Of a DNA stretch of 64,000 nt, positions 1 through 8,828 are shown in pieces. The DNA is from Paracoccaceae bacterium (GTDB taxonomy: Bacteria; Pseudomonadota; Alphaproteobacteria; Rhodobacterales; Rhodobacteraceae), in assembly GCA_024742405.1 (NCBI GenBank), contig JANSYP010000007.1, positions 62,001 to 126,000 on the forward strand, written 5' to 3'. The notes under the pieces are model-generated. The model was not told where the DNA came from, made no database searches, and saw only the letters and a list, made by a program, of their open reading frames with translations. The translations under genes and the position numbers were made by a program. Each line of letters opens with the position of its first letter. Positions within the stretch are counted from its first letter, which is position 1.

Positions 1-855
1 TCGTTTTTGAACTACAACGCCATGTTCATCGCCATCGCGCTCGGCATGTGTTTCGTGATCATGACGGGGGGCATCGATCTCTCGGTGGGCTCGGTGGCCG
101 CCTTCACCTCCGTTGTGGCCGCATATCTGAGCCCCTACGGCATTCAGGTGGCTTTGCCCGGCGCCATCGCCGCGGGCCTCGCGTTTGGGGCCATCAATGC
201 GTTCTTCGTGATCGTGCTGCACATCCCGCCCTTCATCGCAACGCTGGCGACGATGCTGGGTGCAAAGGGCGGTGCGCTGGTGATCTCTGGCGCCCAGACG
301 ATTTCCGTGGACTGGACGTCGAACTTCACCAAGCTCGGGATGGAGAACGCCGCGGGTATCTTGCCCTGGACGATCCTCATCGTCGGTGTGCTGGCGGTGG
401 CCCTGTGGATCATACTGGAAAAAACCACCATCGGACGCACGGTGCTTGCGATCGGCGGCAGCGAGGATGCGTCCGCGCTCATGGGGCTGAAGGTCAACCG
501 CGCGAAAGCGTTCGTCTACATCCTGTCGGGCGGCTGCGCGGGGCTGGCCGGGGTGTTCCTCGCCTCGGGCTTCGGGGCGGGCCAACCCCTGGAAGGGATC
601 GGGTGGGAGCTGTCGGCCATCGCCTCGGTCGTCGTGGGGGGCACGTTGCTGACGGGTGGTCTGGGCTCCGTGCCGGCAACCGTGGCCGGCGCGCTCCTGC
701 TGGGGCTGGTGTTCAACATCCTCAATTTTGAGAACGGGCGGGGCACGATCAGCTTCAGCGCCTATTGGCAGATGGTGATCCGCGGCGGGTTCCTCTTTGT
801 GGTCATCCTGTTCCAGGCCCGTCTCATGGCCCGTCACCAGAAGGCTGCCGCATGA
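1..855 (+). CDS. Sugar ABC transporter permease, RbsC type (5'-truncated by window edge)
   Basis: Inner-membrane permease of a ribose/xylose-type (BPD_transp_2 family) ABC importer. The reading frame is open from base 1 and no credible start is visible (the first candidate is a TTG at 7), so the N-terminus lies outside the window. About 282 residues are visible, with repeated hydrophobic helices, the family signature [10 protein letters not shown] near the start, and a conserved [12 protein letters not shown]-type segment in the second half. The usual length is 320-340 residues, so roughly 40-60 are missing. The stop overlaps the start of the next gene (ATGA), so it is co-translated with the sugar-acid genes that follow and probably imports their substrate. 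The substrate itself cannot be read from sequence. Confidence 0.9.
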   Translation, partial: SFLNYNAMFIAIALGMCFVIMTGGIDLSVGSVAAFTSVVAAYLSPYGIQVALPGAIAAGLAFGAINAFFVIVLHIPPFIATLATMLGAKGGALVISGAQTISVDWTSNFTKLGMENAAGILPWTILIVGVLAVALWIILEKTTIGRTVLAIGGSEDASALMGLKVNRAKAFVYILSGGCAGLAGVFLASGFGAGQPLEGIGWELSAIASVVVGGTLLTGGLGSVPATVAGALLLGLVFNILNFENGRGTISFSAYWQMVIRGGFLFVVILFQARLMARHQKAAA

Positions 856-1964
856 GCGCGATCCGGTCCGTCGAATGCCGCCTTTTCAAGGTGCCGCTGG
901 CAGAGGTGCTCCACGACGCCAAGCATGGCGACCATACCCATTTCGAGCTGGTGACCGTCACGATCCGGCTGGCCGACGGGGCCGAGGGCACGGGTTACAC
1001 ATATACCGGCGGCAAGGGAGGTCATGCCATCCAGGCAATGGTGGAGCATGACCTTGCGCCGATGCTGATGGGACAGGACGGAACCGAAATCGAGGCGCTC
1101 TATGACGCGATGCAGTGGCATGTCCACTATGTCGGGCGGGGCGGGATCGCCTCCTTCGCGATCTCGGCGGTGGATATCGCGCTCTGGGACCTGCGCGGGA
1201 AACGTAACGGACAATCGCTGGTCGAGATGGCGGGCGGGGCGTCGGACCGCTGCAAGGCCTATGCAGGCGGGATCGACCTGAATTTCCCGCTGGAGAAGCT
1301 TGTGCGTCAAACCGAGGGCTATCTCGCGCGCGGGTTCAACGGGGTGAAGATCAAGGTGGGGCTACCCGATCTGGCCGAGGATCTGTCGCGCGCCCGCGCC
1401 GTGCGCGAGGTTTTGGGGCCAGACCGCGCCTTTATGGTCGATGCCAATTATGCAATGTCCGTCGACCAGGCGATCGAAGCCGCGCGCGGCTTCAAGGACT
1501 TTGACGTGCTATGGTTCGAGGAGCCCACGATCCCGGACGACTACAAGGGCTTCGGCCGTATCGCCGAAGCCAGCGGCGTGCCCCTCGCGATGGGGGAAAA
1601 CCTGCACACGATCCACGAGTTTGCGTATGCGGTCGCGGACGCGCGGCTGAGCTTCGTCCAGCCGGACGCTTCGAATTGCGGCGGGATCACCGGATGGCTG
1701 CAGGTGGCGGATCTGTGCGAACCGCTCGGCATCCCGATCTGCAGCCACGGGATGCAGGAGCTCCATGTCAGCCTCGTCTCGGCCCGGCCCGATGCCGGCT
1801 GGCTCGAGGTGCATTCCTTTCCCATCGACGCCTATACGACCCGGCCCCTCGTGGTCGAAGATCATCTTGCCGTAGCCCCCAACGCGCCGGGCATCGGTGT
1901 CACGTTCGACTGGGAGAAGCTTGAGGCCGCGCACGCCGGCCGGCTCAGCCCGGTACTGTCATAG
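852..1964 (+). CDS. Mandelate racemase/muconate lactonizing enzyme family, probable sugar-acid dehydratase
   Basis: A 370-residue enolase-superfamily protein. The start is the ATG overlapping the upstream stop; an in-frame extension back to 765 would run deep into the permease gene and is rejected. The capping domain is residues 1-120 and the barrel follows. Visible active-site elements are the Lys-x-Lys pair in GVKIKVG, the metal ligands in VDANY, WFEEP and MGEN, and the C-terminal base in CSHGM. KxK plus His is typical of mandelate-racemase-subgroup sugar-acid dehydratases (galactarate/talarate, rhamnonate and similar). The neighbours, an ABC permease, a polyol-type dehydrogenase and a KduD-like SDR, fit a pathway turning an aldonate or aldarate into a 2-keto-3-deoxy acid. 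The exact substrate is unknown. Confidence 0.88.
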   Translation: MSAIRSVECRLFKVPLAEVLHDAKHGDHTHFELVTVTIRLADGAEGTGYTYTGGKGGHAIQAMVEHDLAPMLMGQDGTEIEALYDAMQWHVHYVGRGGIASFAISAVDIALWDLRGKRNGQSLVEMAGGASDRCKAYAGGIDLNFPLEKLVRQTEGYLARGFNGVKIKVGLPDLAEDLSRARAVREVLGPDRAFMVDANYAMSVDQAIEAARGFKDFDVLWFEEPTIPDDYKGFGRIAEASGVPLAMGENLHTIHEFAYAVADARLSFVQPDASNCGGITGWLQVADLCEPLGIPICSHGMQELHVSLVSARPDAGWLEVHSFPIDAYTTRPLVVEDHLAVAPNAPGIGVTFDWEKLEAAHAGRLSPVLS

Positions 1965-1975
1965 AGGACCAGCCC

Positions 1976-3013
1976 ATGCCGGCAGACTCAATCGCCGCCT
2001 TCTATCGCGGCAACAAGCACTTCGCCGTTGAAACCGTTGCGGCAGCAACTCCTGGACCGGGCGAGGTCGCGATCCGCATTGCCTATTGCGGCATCTGCGG
2101 CACCGACATGCATGTCTACCACGGCAATATGGATGCGCGCGTCGGGCTGAACCGGATCGTCGGGCATGAGATGTCCGGTACCGTTGCGGCCGTTGGCGCG
2201 GATGTGGACGGGGTTGTGGTGGGAGAGGATGTCGTGGTGCGGCCGCTTGATTCCTGCGGTGCCTGTCCTGCCTGTGTCGCGGGGCATCGCCACCTCTGCC
2301 ACAAGCTGAAGTTTCTGGGCCTCGATACGGACGGTGCGATGCAGGATGTTTGGGTGGTGCCGGCGCACACCGTTCACCGTTTGCCTGAGGGCATGAAACT
2401 CGACCATGCCGCGCTGATCGAGCCGGTCGCCGTCGCCTGCCACGATGTACGTCTGTCGGGCTTGCGCGCGGGCGAAGACGTTGTCGTCATCGGAGGCGGC
2501 CCCATCGGTGTCCTGGTCGCCATGGTGGCGCGTGAGGCGGGCGGCAAGGTCATGATCTCCGAGGTCAACCCGAACCGGCTGTCGATTGCGCGTAAGCTCG
2601 GGTTCGATGGGGTGAATCCGATCGAGGAGGATCTTGCCGCCGCCATAGACACGCGGACGGGTGGCAAGGGGGCAGAGGTCGTCTTTGAGGTTTCCGGCAC
2701 CCAGCCCGGCGTCGACGCCATGACGGCGGTCGCCGCGACGCGCGCGCGGATCGTGATGGTCGCGATCCATGCCACCAAACCGCAGATCGATCTCTTCCAG
2801 TTCTTCTGGCGTGAACTGAAGCTGATCGGTGCGCGGGTTTATGAGCCGGAGGACTATGAGCAAGCCATCGCGCTGGTTGCCGCTGGCGCCATCGATGCGG
2901 ACACGATCATCACCGATGTCAGTCCGCTGGCGGATATCCAAAAGGCGTTCGAGGCGCTGGACCGCAGCCCGACGGCGCTCAAAAGCCTGATCCGGATCGG
3001 CGGTGATGCATGA
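1976..3013 (+). CDS. Zinc-dependent alcohol dehydrogenase, sorbitol/threonine dehydrogenase-like
   Basis: A 345-residue medium-chain dehydrogenase/reductase. The catalytic-zinc region CGICGTDMHVYHG and GHEMSG is followed by the structural-zinc cysteine cluster CGACPACVAGHRHLC, then the Rossmann motif GGGPIG near residue 172. This is the layout of L-iditol/threonine 3-dehydrogenases. It begins 11 bp after the dehydratase, and its stop overlaps the start of the SDR gene (ATGA), so these genes form one operon with the ABC permease. It probably oxidises a sugar, polyol or sugar-acid hydroxyl with NAD(P)+. Its order relative to the dehydratase in the pathway is inference. Confidence 0.9.
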   Translation: MPADSIAAFYRGNKHFAVETVAAATPGPGEVAIRIAYCGICGTDMHVYHGNMDARVGLNRIVGHEMSGTVAAVGADVDGVVVGEDVVVRPLDSCGACPACVAGHRHLCHKLKFLGLDTDGAMQDVWVVPAHTVHRLPEGMKLDHAALIEPVAVACHDVRLSGLRAGEDVVVIGGGPIGVLVAMVAREAGGKVMISEVNPNRLSIARKLGFDGVNPIEEDLAAAIDTRTGGKGAEVVFEVSGTQPGVDAMTAVAATRARIVMVAIHATKPQIDLFQFFWRELKLIGARVYEPEDYEQAIALVAAGAIDADTIITDVSPLADIQKAFEALDRSPTALKSLIRIGGDA

Positions 3014-3774
3014 GCGGCTTGTTCGACCTGACGGGGAAAACCGCTCTCGTGACGGGTGCCAAACGCGGGATTGGCCGCGCCATGGCCGAGGGGCTCGCGG
3101 ATGCCGGGGCCGATATCCTGGGTGTCAGCGCCACGCTCGAGAGCACGGGCAGCGCCGTGGGCCAGGCCATCGAGGCCAAGGATCGATCGTTCCGCGGCTT
3201 TGGGTGCGACTTCTCCGACCGCGCCGCGCTCAACGCACTCATTGCCGAGCTCGACGCCGACGGGATCGTCCCGGACATTCTGATCAACAACGCGGGCACC
3301 ATTCGCCGTAAACCGGCCGCCGAGCATGGCGACGCGCTCTGGGACGAGGTGATCGAGACGAACCTGACGGCGCAGTTCGTCCTCAGCCGCGAGATTGGGC
3401 GCAAGATGGTGGCGCGCGGTTCTGGCAAGATCATCTTCACCGCCTCGCTGCTGACGTTTCAGGGCGGCATCACGGTGCCAGGCTATGCGGCGTCGAAGGG
3501 CGGGATCGGGCAGCTCACCAAGGCGCTCGCCAATGAGTGGGCGGGCTGCGGCGTCAATGTGAACGCGATTGCCCCTGGCTATATCGCGACCGACAACACC
3601 CAAGCGCTGCAGGACGATCCCGACCGGTCAAAGGCCATTCTGGAGCGCATTCCGGCCGGGCGCTGGGGCCAGCCTGGGGATTTCGCAGGACCGGCGGTCT
3701 TTCTGGCGTCGGCTGCGTCGGACTACGTCCACGGCGAGATCCTCACGGTCGACGGCGGGTGGATGGGGCGCTGA
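3010..3774 (+). CDS. SDR family oxidoreductase, KduD-like (2-deoxy-D-gluconate 3-dehydrogenase type)
   Basis: A 254-residue classical short-chain dehydrogenase. It has the cofactor motif TGAKRGIG near residue 16, NNAG near residue 95, the catalytic Ser in FTASLLTFQGG, the YAASK pair, and the C-terminal DGGWMGR tail typical of KduD and related gluconate 5-dehydrogenases. FTASLLTFQGG closely matches the KduD family. The start overlaps the stop of the zinc dehydrogenase. It is the last gene of the first operon and is followed by a strong hairpin. The likely role is oxidation of a deoxy-keto-sugar acid. KduD is a good family match, but the substrate is not proven. Confidence 0.88.
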   Translation: MSGLFDLTGKTALVTGAKRGIGRAMAEGLADAGADILGVSATLESTGSAVGQAIEAKDRSFRGFGCDFSDRAALNALIAELDADGIVPDILINNAGTIRRKPAAEHGDALWDEVIETNLTAQFVLSREIGRKMVARGSGKIIFTASLLTFQGGITVPGYAASKGGIGQLTKALANEWAGCGVNVNAIAPGYIATDNTQALQDDPDRSKAILERIPAGRWGQPGDFAGPAVFLASAASDYVHGEILTVDGGWMGR

Positions 3775-3862
3775 GCACGTCCCGACACTGACACGACACA
3801 GGCTCGGTTGTCGCGACCGCGCGCGAGACCCCGCGTACCTGATTTCATACCGCATGACGTGA

Positions 3863-3893
3863 CCACCCCGGTCGAAAAGACCGCGGGGGGTGG
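3863..3893 (+). terminator. GC-rich hairpin after the first sugar operon
   Basis: CCACCCC-GGTC and GACC-(GC)-GGGGGGTGG face each other across a GAAAA loop, giving an 11-bp stem with a two-base bulge. It lies about 90 bp after the KduD-like stop and before the next operon's promoter. There is no T-tract, so intrinsic termination is uncertain and it could instead be a 3'-end stabiliser. Confidence 0.4.
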
Positions 3894-3952
3894 GCGCTAT
3901 GGCGTCCGAAACACACCCCTTGAATCCAGCGCACGGCCATGGCATCAGAATA

Positions 3953-3966
3953 TAACCATCTAGTTA
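3953..3966. promoter_or_regulatory. Palindromic operator candidate TAACCATCTAGTTA
   Basis: A 14-bp imperfect palindrome, TAACCA-TC-TAGTTA, lies 32 bp before the GTG start of the CoA-transferase gene, where a repressor could block the promoter. The same motif with a different two-base centre (AG) occurs at 8669-8682 between the MaoC and SDR genes. Twelve of 14 positions are identical, which suggests one regulator (a GntR-like dimer is an inference) for both transcription units. No such regulator gene is in the window. Confidence 0.5.
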
Positions 3967-3998
3967 CTTAAGCGTCGCAGACTCCGGAGATCAGGCCC

Positions 3999-5570
3999 GT
4001 GACCAAGCAGTGTTCGGCTCAAGACGCGGTTGCATGCATCCCCGATGGCGCGGTGATGGCGGTGAACTCCTCCAGCGGGCTTTGCTGTCCCGATGCGGTG
4101 CTGGAGGCGCTTGGCCAGCGGTTCGAGGCGACCGGCGCGCCGCGGGATCTCACCAGCATCCACCCGATTGCAGCGGGTGATTTCTTCGGCACCAAAGGTG
4201 TGGATCATTATGCCCGTCCGGGTTGCCTTAAGCGCATCATCGGTGGCTCCTATCCCTCGGGTCCCTCCAAGGCCGAGCCGCCTTTGATCTGGCAGATGAT
4301 CGGCGCCAATCAGGTAGAGGCCTACAACCTGCCCTCCGGCATCATCTTTGACATGCTGCGTGAAGGTGCCGGGCACCGCCCCGGCGTACTGACCAAGGTC
4401 GGCATGGAAACCTTCGTCGATCCCGATCTCGAAGGCGGTGCGATGAACGATGCCGCCCGCGCGGTGCCCATCGTCCAGCGCCGCGAATTCGACGGTGAAG
4501 ACTGGCTCCATTTTCCCGCATTGAAACCTGATATTGCGATCATCCGGGCGACGACCGGGGACGAGAATGGCAATCTGAGTTTCGAGGGCGAAGGCGCGAC
4601 GCTGGGTGCGATGGAGATGGCCCTCGCGGCACACAACTGCGGCGGCAGGGTGATCGCACAGGTCCGGCGCGTGGCCAAGGCGGGATCCTTGCGGCCCCAT
4701 GACGTGCATGTGCCCGGTATCCTGGTCGACAGGGTCGTCGAGGCGCCCGATATGCTCCAGACCACGGCGACCTCTTACGATCCGGCGATCTCAGGCGAGC
4801 TGATCCGGCCGCTGGACAGCTTTTCCCTGCCTGAATTCGGGGTGGGCAAAATCATCGCAAGGCGGGTCGCACAGGAGATGCGGCGTGGCTGGGCGGTCAA
4901 TATCGGTTTTGGCGTATCGGCCAATGTGCCGCGGATCTTTCTGGAGGAAGGTCAGCATGGTGCGGTGACATGGGTCATCGAACAGGGCGCAGTGGGCGGC
5001 GTGCCGCTGCTTGATTTCAAGTTCGGCTGTGCCTCGAACGCGGAGGCCTTCGTCAGCTCGCCGCACCAGTTCGCCTATTTTCAGGCCGGGGGGTTCGACT
5101 GCTCGCTTCTGTCGTTCCTGGAGATCGGCGCAGACGGGTCGGTCAATGTCTCGCGGCTGGCTGCGACGCCGCACCGGACCGCCGGGGCGGGCGGGTTCGT
5201 AGACATCACGGCGCGCGCCAAGCGGATCGTCTTTTCGGGCAATTTCAATGCTGGTGCCAAGATGCGTGTCGAGAACGGCAAGCTCGTGATCGACCGGGAG
5301 GGCAAGATCGCCAAGATCGTGCCGCAGGTCGATCAGGTCAGCTTTTCCGGCCGCCGCGCTATCGCGCAGGGGCAGCAGGCCACGTATGTCACCGAACGCT
5401 GCGTGATCCGCCTGACGGACAAAGGACTGGTCGTGACCGAGATCGCCCCGGGTGTGGATCTGCAGCGCGACGTGCTGGATCTGGTCGAGGTTCCGTTGCG
5501 GGTCTCTGACGATCTGCGTGAAATGGATGGGGCTCTGTTTCGGCCGGAGCCCATCGGGCTGGCGCCATGA
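3999..5570 (+). CDS. Family I CoA-transferase (acyl-CoA:acetate/3-ketoacid or propionate CoA-transferase type)
   Basis: A 523-residue fused-subunit CoA-transferase. The GTG start is chosen because a GGAGA ribosome site lies about 8 bases upstream and no ATG fits. In the C-terminal half, WVIEQGAVGGVP followed by a CASNAEAF segment matches the active-site loop of propionate/acetoacetate CoA-transferases, where a Glu forms the acyl-CoA intermediate; the E of IEQG is the candidate. The length equals that of YdiF/Pct enzymes. It heads an overlapping operon with an enoyl-CoA hydratase, a Dabb protein and a glycerate kinase, so it probably activates or exchanges the CoA ester of a catabolic acid. 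The acid is unknown. The preceding palindrome suggests substrate-controlled repression. Confidence 0.85.
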   Translation: MTKQCSAQDAVACIPDGAVMAVNSSSGLCCPDAVLEALGQRFEATGAPRDLTSIHPIAAGDFFGTKGVDHYARPGCLKRIIGGSYPSGPSKAEPPLIWQMIGANQVEAYNLPSGIIFDMLREGAGHRPGVLTKVGMETFVDPDLEGGAMNDAARAVPIVQRREFDGEDWLHFPALKPDIAIIRATTGDENGNLSFEGEGATLGAMEMALAAHNCGGRVIAQVRRVAKAGSLRPHDVHVPGILVDRVVEAPDMLQTTATSYDPAISGELIRPLDSFSLPEFGVGKIIARRVAQEMRRGWAVNIGFGVSANVPRIFLEEGQHGAVTWVIEQGAVGGVPLLDFKFGCASNAEAFVSSPHQFAYFQAGGFDCSLLSFLEIGADGSVNVSRLAATPHRTAGAGGFVDITARAKRIVFSGNFNAGAKMRVENGKLVIDREGKIAKIVPQVDQVSFSGRRAIAQGQQATYVTERCVIRLTDKGLVVTEIAPGVDLQRDVLDLVEVPLRVSDDLREMDGALFRPEPIGLAP

Positions 5571-6337
5571 GCGGCCCGCATATCTCCCTGGCGGTCGAGG
5601 GCGGCATCGCCCAGCTGCGCCTGAACCGTCCCGAAAAGCTCAACGCGCTCGACGCCGACATGGTCGCGGAACTCGCGCTGCGTTGCGTCGAAATCGAGCG
5701 CGATCCCCAGATCCGTGTCGTGATCCTGTCGGGCGAGGGCAAGGCGTTCTGCGCCGGCGGCGACATCGACGCCTGGTCGGACGCCGGCCCAGAGGACTTC
5801 GGACGCTACTGGGTCCGCGACGGTCACAGCGCGTTCGATGCTCTGGCCCGCCTGCGCCAGCCGGTGATCGCAGTGCTTGACGGTCACGCGCTCGGCGGTG
5901 GGCTGGAGCTGGCCACCTGCGCCGATACCCGTATCGCCGAAGCGCAAATCAGGATCGGCCAACCCGAAACCGGGCTCGGTATCATCCCCGGCTGGTCCGG
6001 CACGCAGCGCGCCGTGCGCCGCTTCGGCGCGCAGACGGTTCGACGCATGGCGCTCTTTGGCGAGGTTTTCACCGCGCAAAATGCGCTGGAGCTCGGCCTT
6101 GTGGACAAGGTCGTGGCGACCGGCGAAGGGATGGCTGCGGCCAGGGTGCTGGCCGAGCAGGTTATTTCTCGCAGCCCGCGCGCCACCGAACTGACAAAAA
6201 TGCTGATCGCCATGGCCGAAGGCGAAGAACGCGACCGCGTGGCCGAAGCTCTGGCCGGTGCCCTCGCCGCCGGCAGCCCGGACCTGACCGAAGGCCTCGC
6301 GGCCTTTCGCGCACGGCGCAAGCCCGACTTCACTTGA
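5567..6337 (+). CDS. Enoyl-CoA hydratase/isomerase family protein
   Basis: A 256-residue crotonase-fold protein. It shows the N-terminal LNRPEKLNAL motif, the oxyanion-hole segment AFCAGGDID near residue 63, and GHALGGGLELA near residue 105, followed by IGQPETGLGIIPGWSGTQRAVR, where a catalytic Glu is expected. The start overlaps the CoA-transferase stop (ATGA), so translation is coupled. In context it hydrates, isomerises or cleaves the acyl-CoA made by the CoA-transferase. Members of this fold catalyse several reactions, so hydratase is a family-level call only. Confidence 0.88.
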   Translation: MSGPHISLAVEGGIAQLRLNRPEKLNALDADMVAELALRCVEIERDPQIRVVILSGEGKAFCAGGDIDAWSDAGPEDFGRYWVRDGHSAFDALARLRQPVIAVLDGHALGGGLELATCADTRIAEAQIRIGQPETGLGIIPGWSGTQRAVRRFGAQTVRRMALFGEVFTAQNALELGLVDKVVATGEGMAAARVLAEQVISRSPRATELTKMLIAMAEGEERDRVAEALAGALAAGSPDLTEGLAAFRARRKPDFT

Positions 6338-6354
6338 ACAGGAGAGACCCCAGC

Positions 6355-6666
6355 ATGATCCGACATCTCGTTGCGCTGCGCTACAAACCCGACACATCCG
6401 ACGCGATCAAATCCGGGCTGATGGGCGAGCTTGAGGCCCTCAACGACCATATTGACGGCATCGTCGACTTTCAGGTGCGTCCCAATGTCAGTGTGGAGGA
6501 CGAGATGGTGCGTGGATTTCGCGATCTTTTCTGGTTTGATTTCCGCGACAAAGTTGTGCGCGACGTCTACCTTGCCGATACCGTCCACCAACAGATCGGT
6601 GCGCGGCTCGTAGATGCGCTCGACGGCGGACCAGAGGGGGTCTTGGTGCTCGATTTCCAGATATGA
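6355..6666 (+). CDS. Dabb (stress-responsive A/B barrel) family protein
   Basis: A 103-residue dimeric alpha/beta-barrel type protein. It begins MIRHLVALRYK, as Dabb proteins do, and has the family's FQVRPNVS and RDLFWFDFRD segments. An upstream in-frame ATG exists at 6334, but the one at 6355 has AGGAGA 8-9 bases before it and gives the canonical N-terminus. Dabb proteins are small, cofactor-free folds found in metabolic operons; a few act as cyclases or hydrolases. Its stop overlaps the glycerate kinase start. Its function here is unknown, but its fixed place between two catabolic enzymes implies a pathway step or a chaperoning role. Confidence 0.82.
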   Translation: MIRHLVALRYKPDTSDAIKSGLMGELEALNDHIDGIVDFQVRPNVSVEDEMVRGFRDLFWFDFRDKVVRDVYLADTVHQQIGARLVDALDGGPEGVLVLDFQI

Positions 6667-7931
6667 TCAAACCGGCCGACCGTGCGTTTCTTGCGCGGCT
6701 TTTCGAGGCTGCGGTCGAGGCCGCCGATCCGATGCAAGCGCTCGCTCCGCATTTGCCGGACCCGCCGCGCGGTCGCACCGTCGTGGTCGGCGCCGGAAAG
6801 GGTTCGGCACAGATGGCCGCGGCCTTCGAAGCGCTTTGGAACGCCCCGGTCGAGGGGGTCGTCGTCACGCGCTATGGTTATGCTGCGCCCTGCGAGCATA
6901 TCCGCGTGCTCGAGGCCGCCCACCCGGTGCCGGACGAAGCTGGCATGGAGGCGAGTGCGGCGCTGTTCGACGCGGTCGCGGGGCTCGGGCCGGACGATCT
7001 GGTCGTCGCCCTGATCTGCGGTGGCGGCTCCGCCCTGCTGCCCGCGCCGCCAGAAGGTCTGACGCTGGAGGACGAAGCGGCTCTCAATGAAGCCTTGCTG
7101 GCCTCGGGCGCCCCGATCTCGGCGATGAATGCGATCCGCAAGCAGCTCAGCCGGATCAAGGGGGGGCGGCTTGCCGCGGCGGCGCATCCGGCGCGGGTGG
7201 TCAGCCTGATCGTTTCGGATGTCCCCGGCGACGATCCCGCGCAGGTGGCCTCCGGCCCCACCGTTCCCGACAAGACCGGGCGTGCCGAGGCGCTGCATGC
7301 CCTGGGGGCGTACGGGATCACGCTGCCCGAACGGGTGCATGAGGTTCTGCACAGTGCGCCCGAGGATGCCCCCGATCCGACTGACCCGAGCGTCGCGCGG
7401 ACCGAGACGCGGGTCATCGCGTCCGCGGCGCACTCGCTCGAGGCCGCCGCGGCAATGGCACAGGCGGAAGGAGTCCGGGCCGTCATCCTGTCCGATGCGA
7501 TCGAGGGCGAGGCACGCGAGGTTGGCAAGGTTCTGGCTGCAATGGTTCGCGAGACGGCGACGCGTCACCGGCCTTTCCTGCCGCCGGTGGTCTTGCTCTC
7601 CGGCGGTGAGACGACCGTGACGATCACAGGTTCCGGTGGCCGCGGCGGGCGCAACACAGAGTCGCTTTTGTCTTTTTCCATCGCGCTCGGCGGGCAGGGC
7701 GGTGTGTCGGCGCTATTCGCCGATACCGATGGCATCGACGGGTCCGAGGACAATGCCGGCGCTTTTGCCGATGGCGCGACGCCAGAGCGCCTGCGGGCGC
7801 AAGGTCTCGACCCCTCGGCGCTTTTGGCGCGCCACGATGCGTGGGGGGCCTTTGACGCCGTGCAGGATCTCTTTGTGCCGGGGCCGACGGGGACGAACGT
7901 GAATGATTTCCGGGCGATCCTGATCCGGTAA
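6663..7931 (+). CDS. Glycerate 2-kinase / MOFRL-family protein (TtuD/GckA type)
   Basis: A 422-residue DUF4147+MOFRL protein of the class long annotated as hydroxypyruvate reductase TtuD and now known as glycerate 2-kinase. It has VVGAGKGSAQMA near residue 42, LICGGGSALLPAP near residue 118, the conserved SGAPISAMNAIRKQLSRIKGG region (Lys catalytic in the family), and the MOFRL end with GRGGRNTE and ADTDGIDGSEDNAGA. The start overlaps the Dabb stop. It would phosphorylate D-glycerate to 2-phosphoglycerate, so glycerate is probably an end product of the operon's pathway and enters lower glycolysis here. Confidence 0.9.
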   Translation: MIKPADRAFLARLFEAAVEAADPMQALAPHLPDPPRGRTVVVGAGKGSAQMAAAFEALWNAPVEGVVVTRYGYAAPCEHIRVLEAAHPVPDEAGMEASAALFDAVAGLGPDDLVVALICGGGSALLPAPPEGLTLEDEAALNEALLASGAPISAMNAIRKQLSRIKGGRLAAAAHPARVVSLIVSDVPGDDPAQVASGPTVPDKTGRAEALHALGAYGITLPERVHEVLHSAPEDAPDPTDPSVARTETRVIASAAHSLEAAAAMAQAEGVRAVILSDAIEGEAREVGKVLAAMVRETATRHRPFLPPVVLLSGGETTVTITGSGGRGGRNTESLLSFSIALGGQGGVSALFADTDGIDGSEDNAGAFADGATPERLRAQGLDPSALLARHDAWGAFDAVQDLFVPGPTGTNVNDFRAILIR

Positions 7932-7940
7932 CGGCGCCCG

Positions 7941-8393
7941 CTAAAGGCCGATAGCGAGACGGGTTTCGCCGGTCAGGACGAGGACCCCGTGCTGGTTGCG
8001 GGTCTCGACCATCAGGCGCAGCTCCGCCGGGTCTCCGGAGGCGGGCAGGGCTGTCTCGGACAGAACGCAGCTAACCTTGATCCTGTCACCAGCAAGGATC
8101 GGTTGGCGAAAGCGCCAGTCCCGGCGGCACCCGTCCGGGACCGCGACCCGTGCCGCCGCGCCCTGCACGAGCCCTTCGACCCGCGCCATGACGAGCAGAC
8201 CATGAGCGACCTGACCGGGATAGCCTCGGGCTCTGGCCGCGGTGTCGCTCATGTGGATCTCGAACCGGTCGCCGCTGATCTCGGCGAATTCTGCGATTTC
8301 CCGGGTCGTAATCCGTGCGGTGCCGCACGCGATCCAGTCACCGGGACGCAAGTCTGATGCGGTGTACCTGCCGGGTTGGAGCTGACGGCTCAT
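7941..8393 (-). CDS. MaoC family (R)-enoyl-CoA hydratase-like dehydratase
   Basis: A 150-residue hot-dog-fold protein. The catalytic pattern G-D-x5-H-x-D is visible as SGDRFEIHMSD, with the second hydratase-2 element GQVAHGLLVM. The start is the ATG giving MSRQLQPG; the frame stays open far upstream, but that sequence shows no family similarity. It is convergent with the glycerate kinase (9 bp apart) and divergent from the SDR operon, with the second TAACCAnnTAGTTA site in between. It probably hydrates an unsaturated acyl-CoA in the pathway that uses the neighbouring CoA-transferase. Confidence 0.83.
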   Translation of the reverse strand: MSRQLQPGRYTASDLRPGDWIACGTARITTREIAEFAEISGDRFEIHMSDTAARARGYPGQVAHGLLVMARVEGLVQGAAARVAVPDGCRRDWRFRQPILAGDRIKVSCVLSETALPASGDPAELRLMVETRNQHGVLVLTGETRLAIGL

Positions 8394-8828
8394 GCCAGAA
8401 TGGCCCTGTTGCCGCGGGTGTCTGAGACTGGCTGGGCTTTGGCATCCGAAGATTCCCGGGCGGTTTCGCGAAGGCCATCTCCGATGGGGCCGCGGTCGAT
8501 CCCGAAGGCCGCACGCGGCGATACTAGGAGTTCGATCCTTTTCGAGCTGCCGAAGTGCATTGGGTCCACCTTTAGGAGCCGTGTCGTCATGTAGCTCCCG
8601 GCCCAACGCCGCAACAAGGCGTTTTTCGCGCTCGAGGGATTGACCCCACAGGCCATCCCCCGATAAAGTAACCAAGTAGTTACAAACGGAATGCACGATG
8701 TCACGCACCGCTGCCTTGGCACCTGACCGAGCATGCTCCCCGTCGCTTGGACAGGGAGCGTTGCGCGCCGCGCCTATGATGCTGCGCCTTCGCGGGCAAC
8801 GGGCGCAGGTCGCGCAGGATCGCGGGAC
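8394..8828. other. 435-bp intergenic region between divergent MaoC and SDR genes
   Basis: No convincing gene is seen. Open frames exist on the minus strand (to about 8734), but they lack family features and a good start. The region holds one palindromic operator candidate at 8668-8683. Its length is more than a divergent promoter needs, so it may contain a decayed gene. Confidence 0.5.
8668..8683. promoter_or_regulatory. Palindromic operator candidate GTAACCAAGTAGTTAC
   Basis: A 16-bp near-perfect palindrome whose 14-bp core TAACCA-AG-TAGTTA matches the site at 3953-3966 in all but the central two bases. It is between the divergent MaoC and SDR genes, 145 bp before the SDR start. It is probably recognised by the same regulator, linking the two operons into one regulon. 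Confidence 0.5.
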
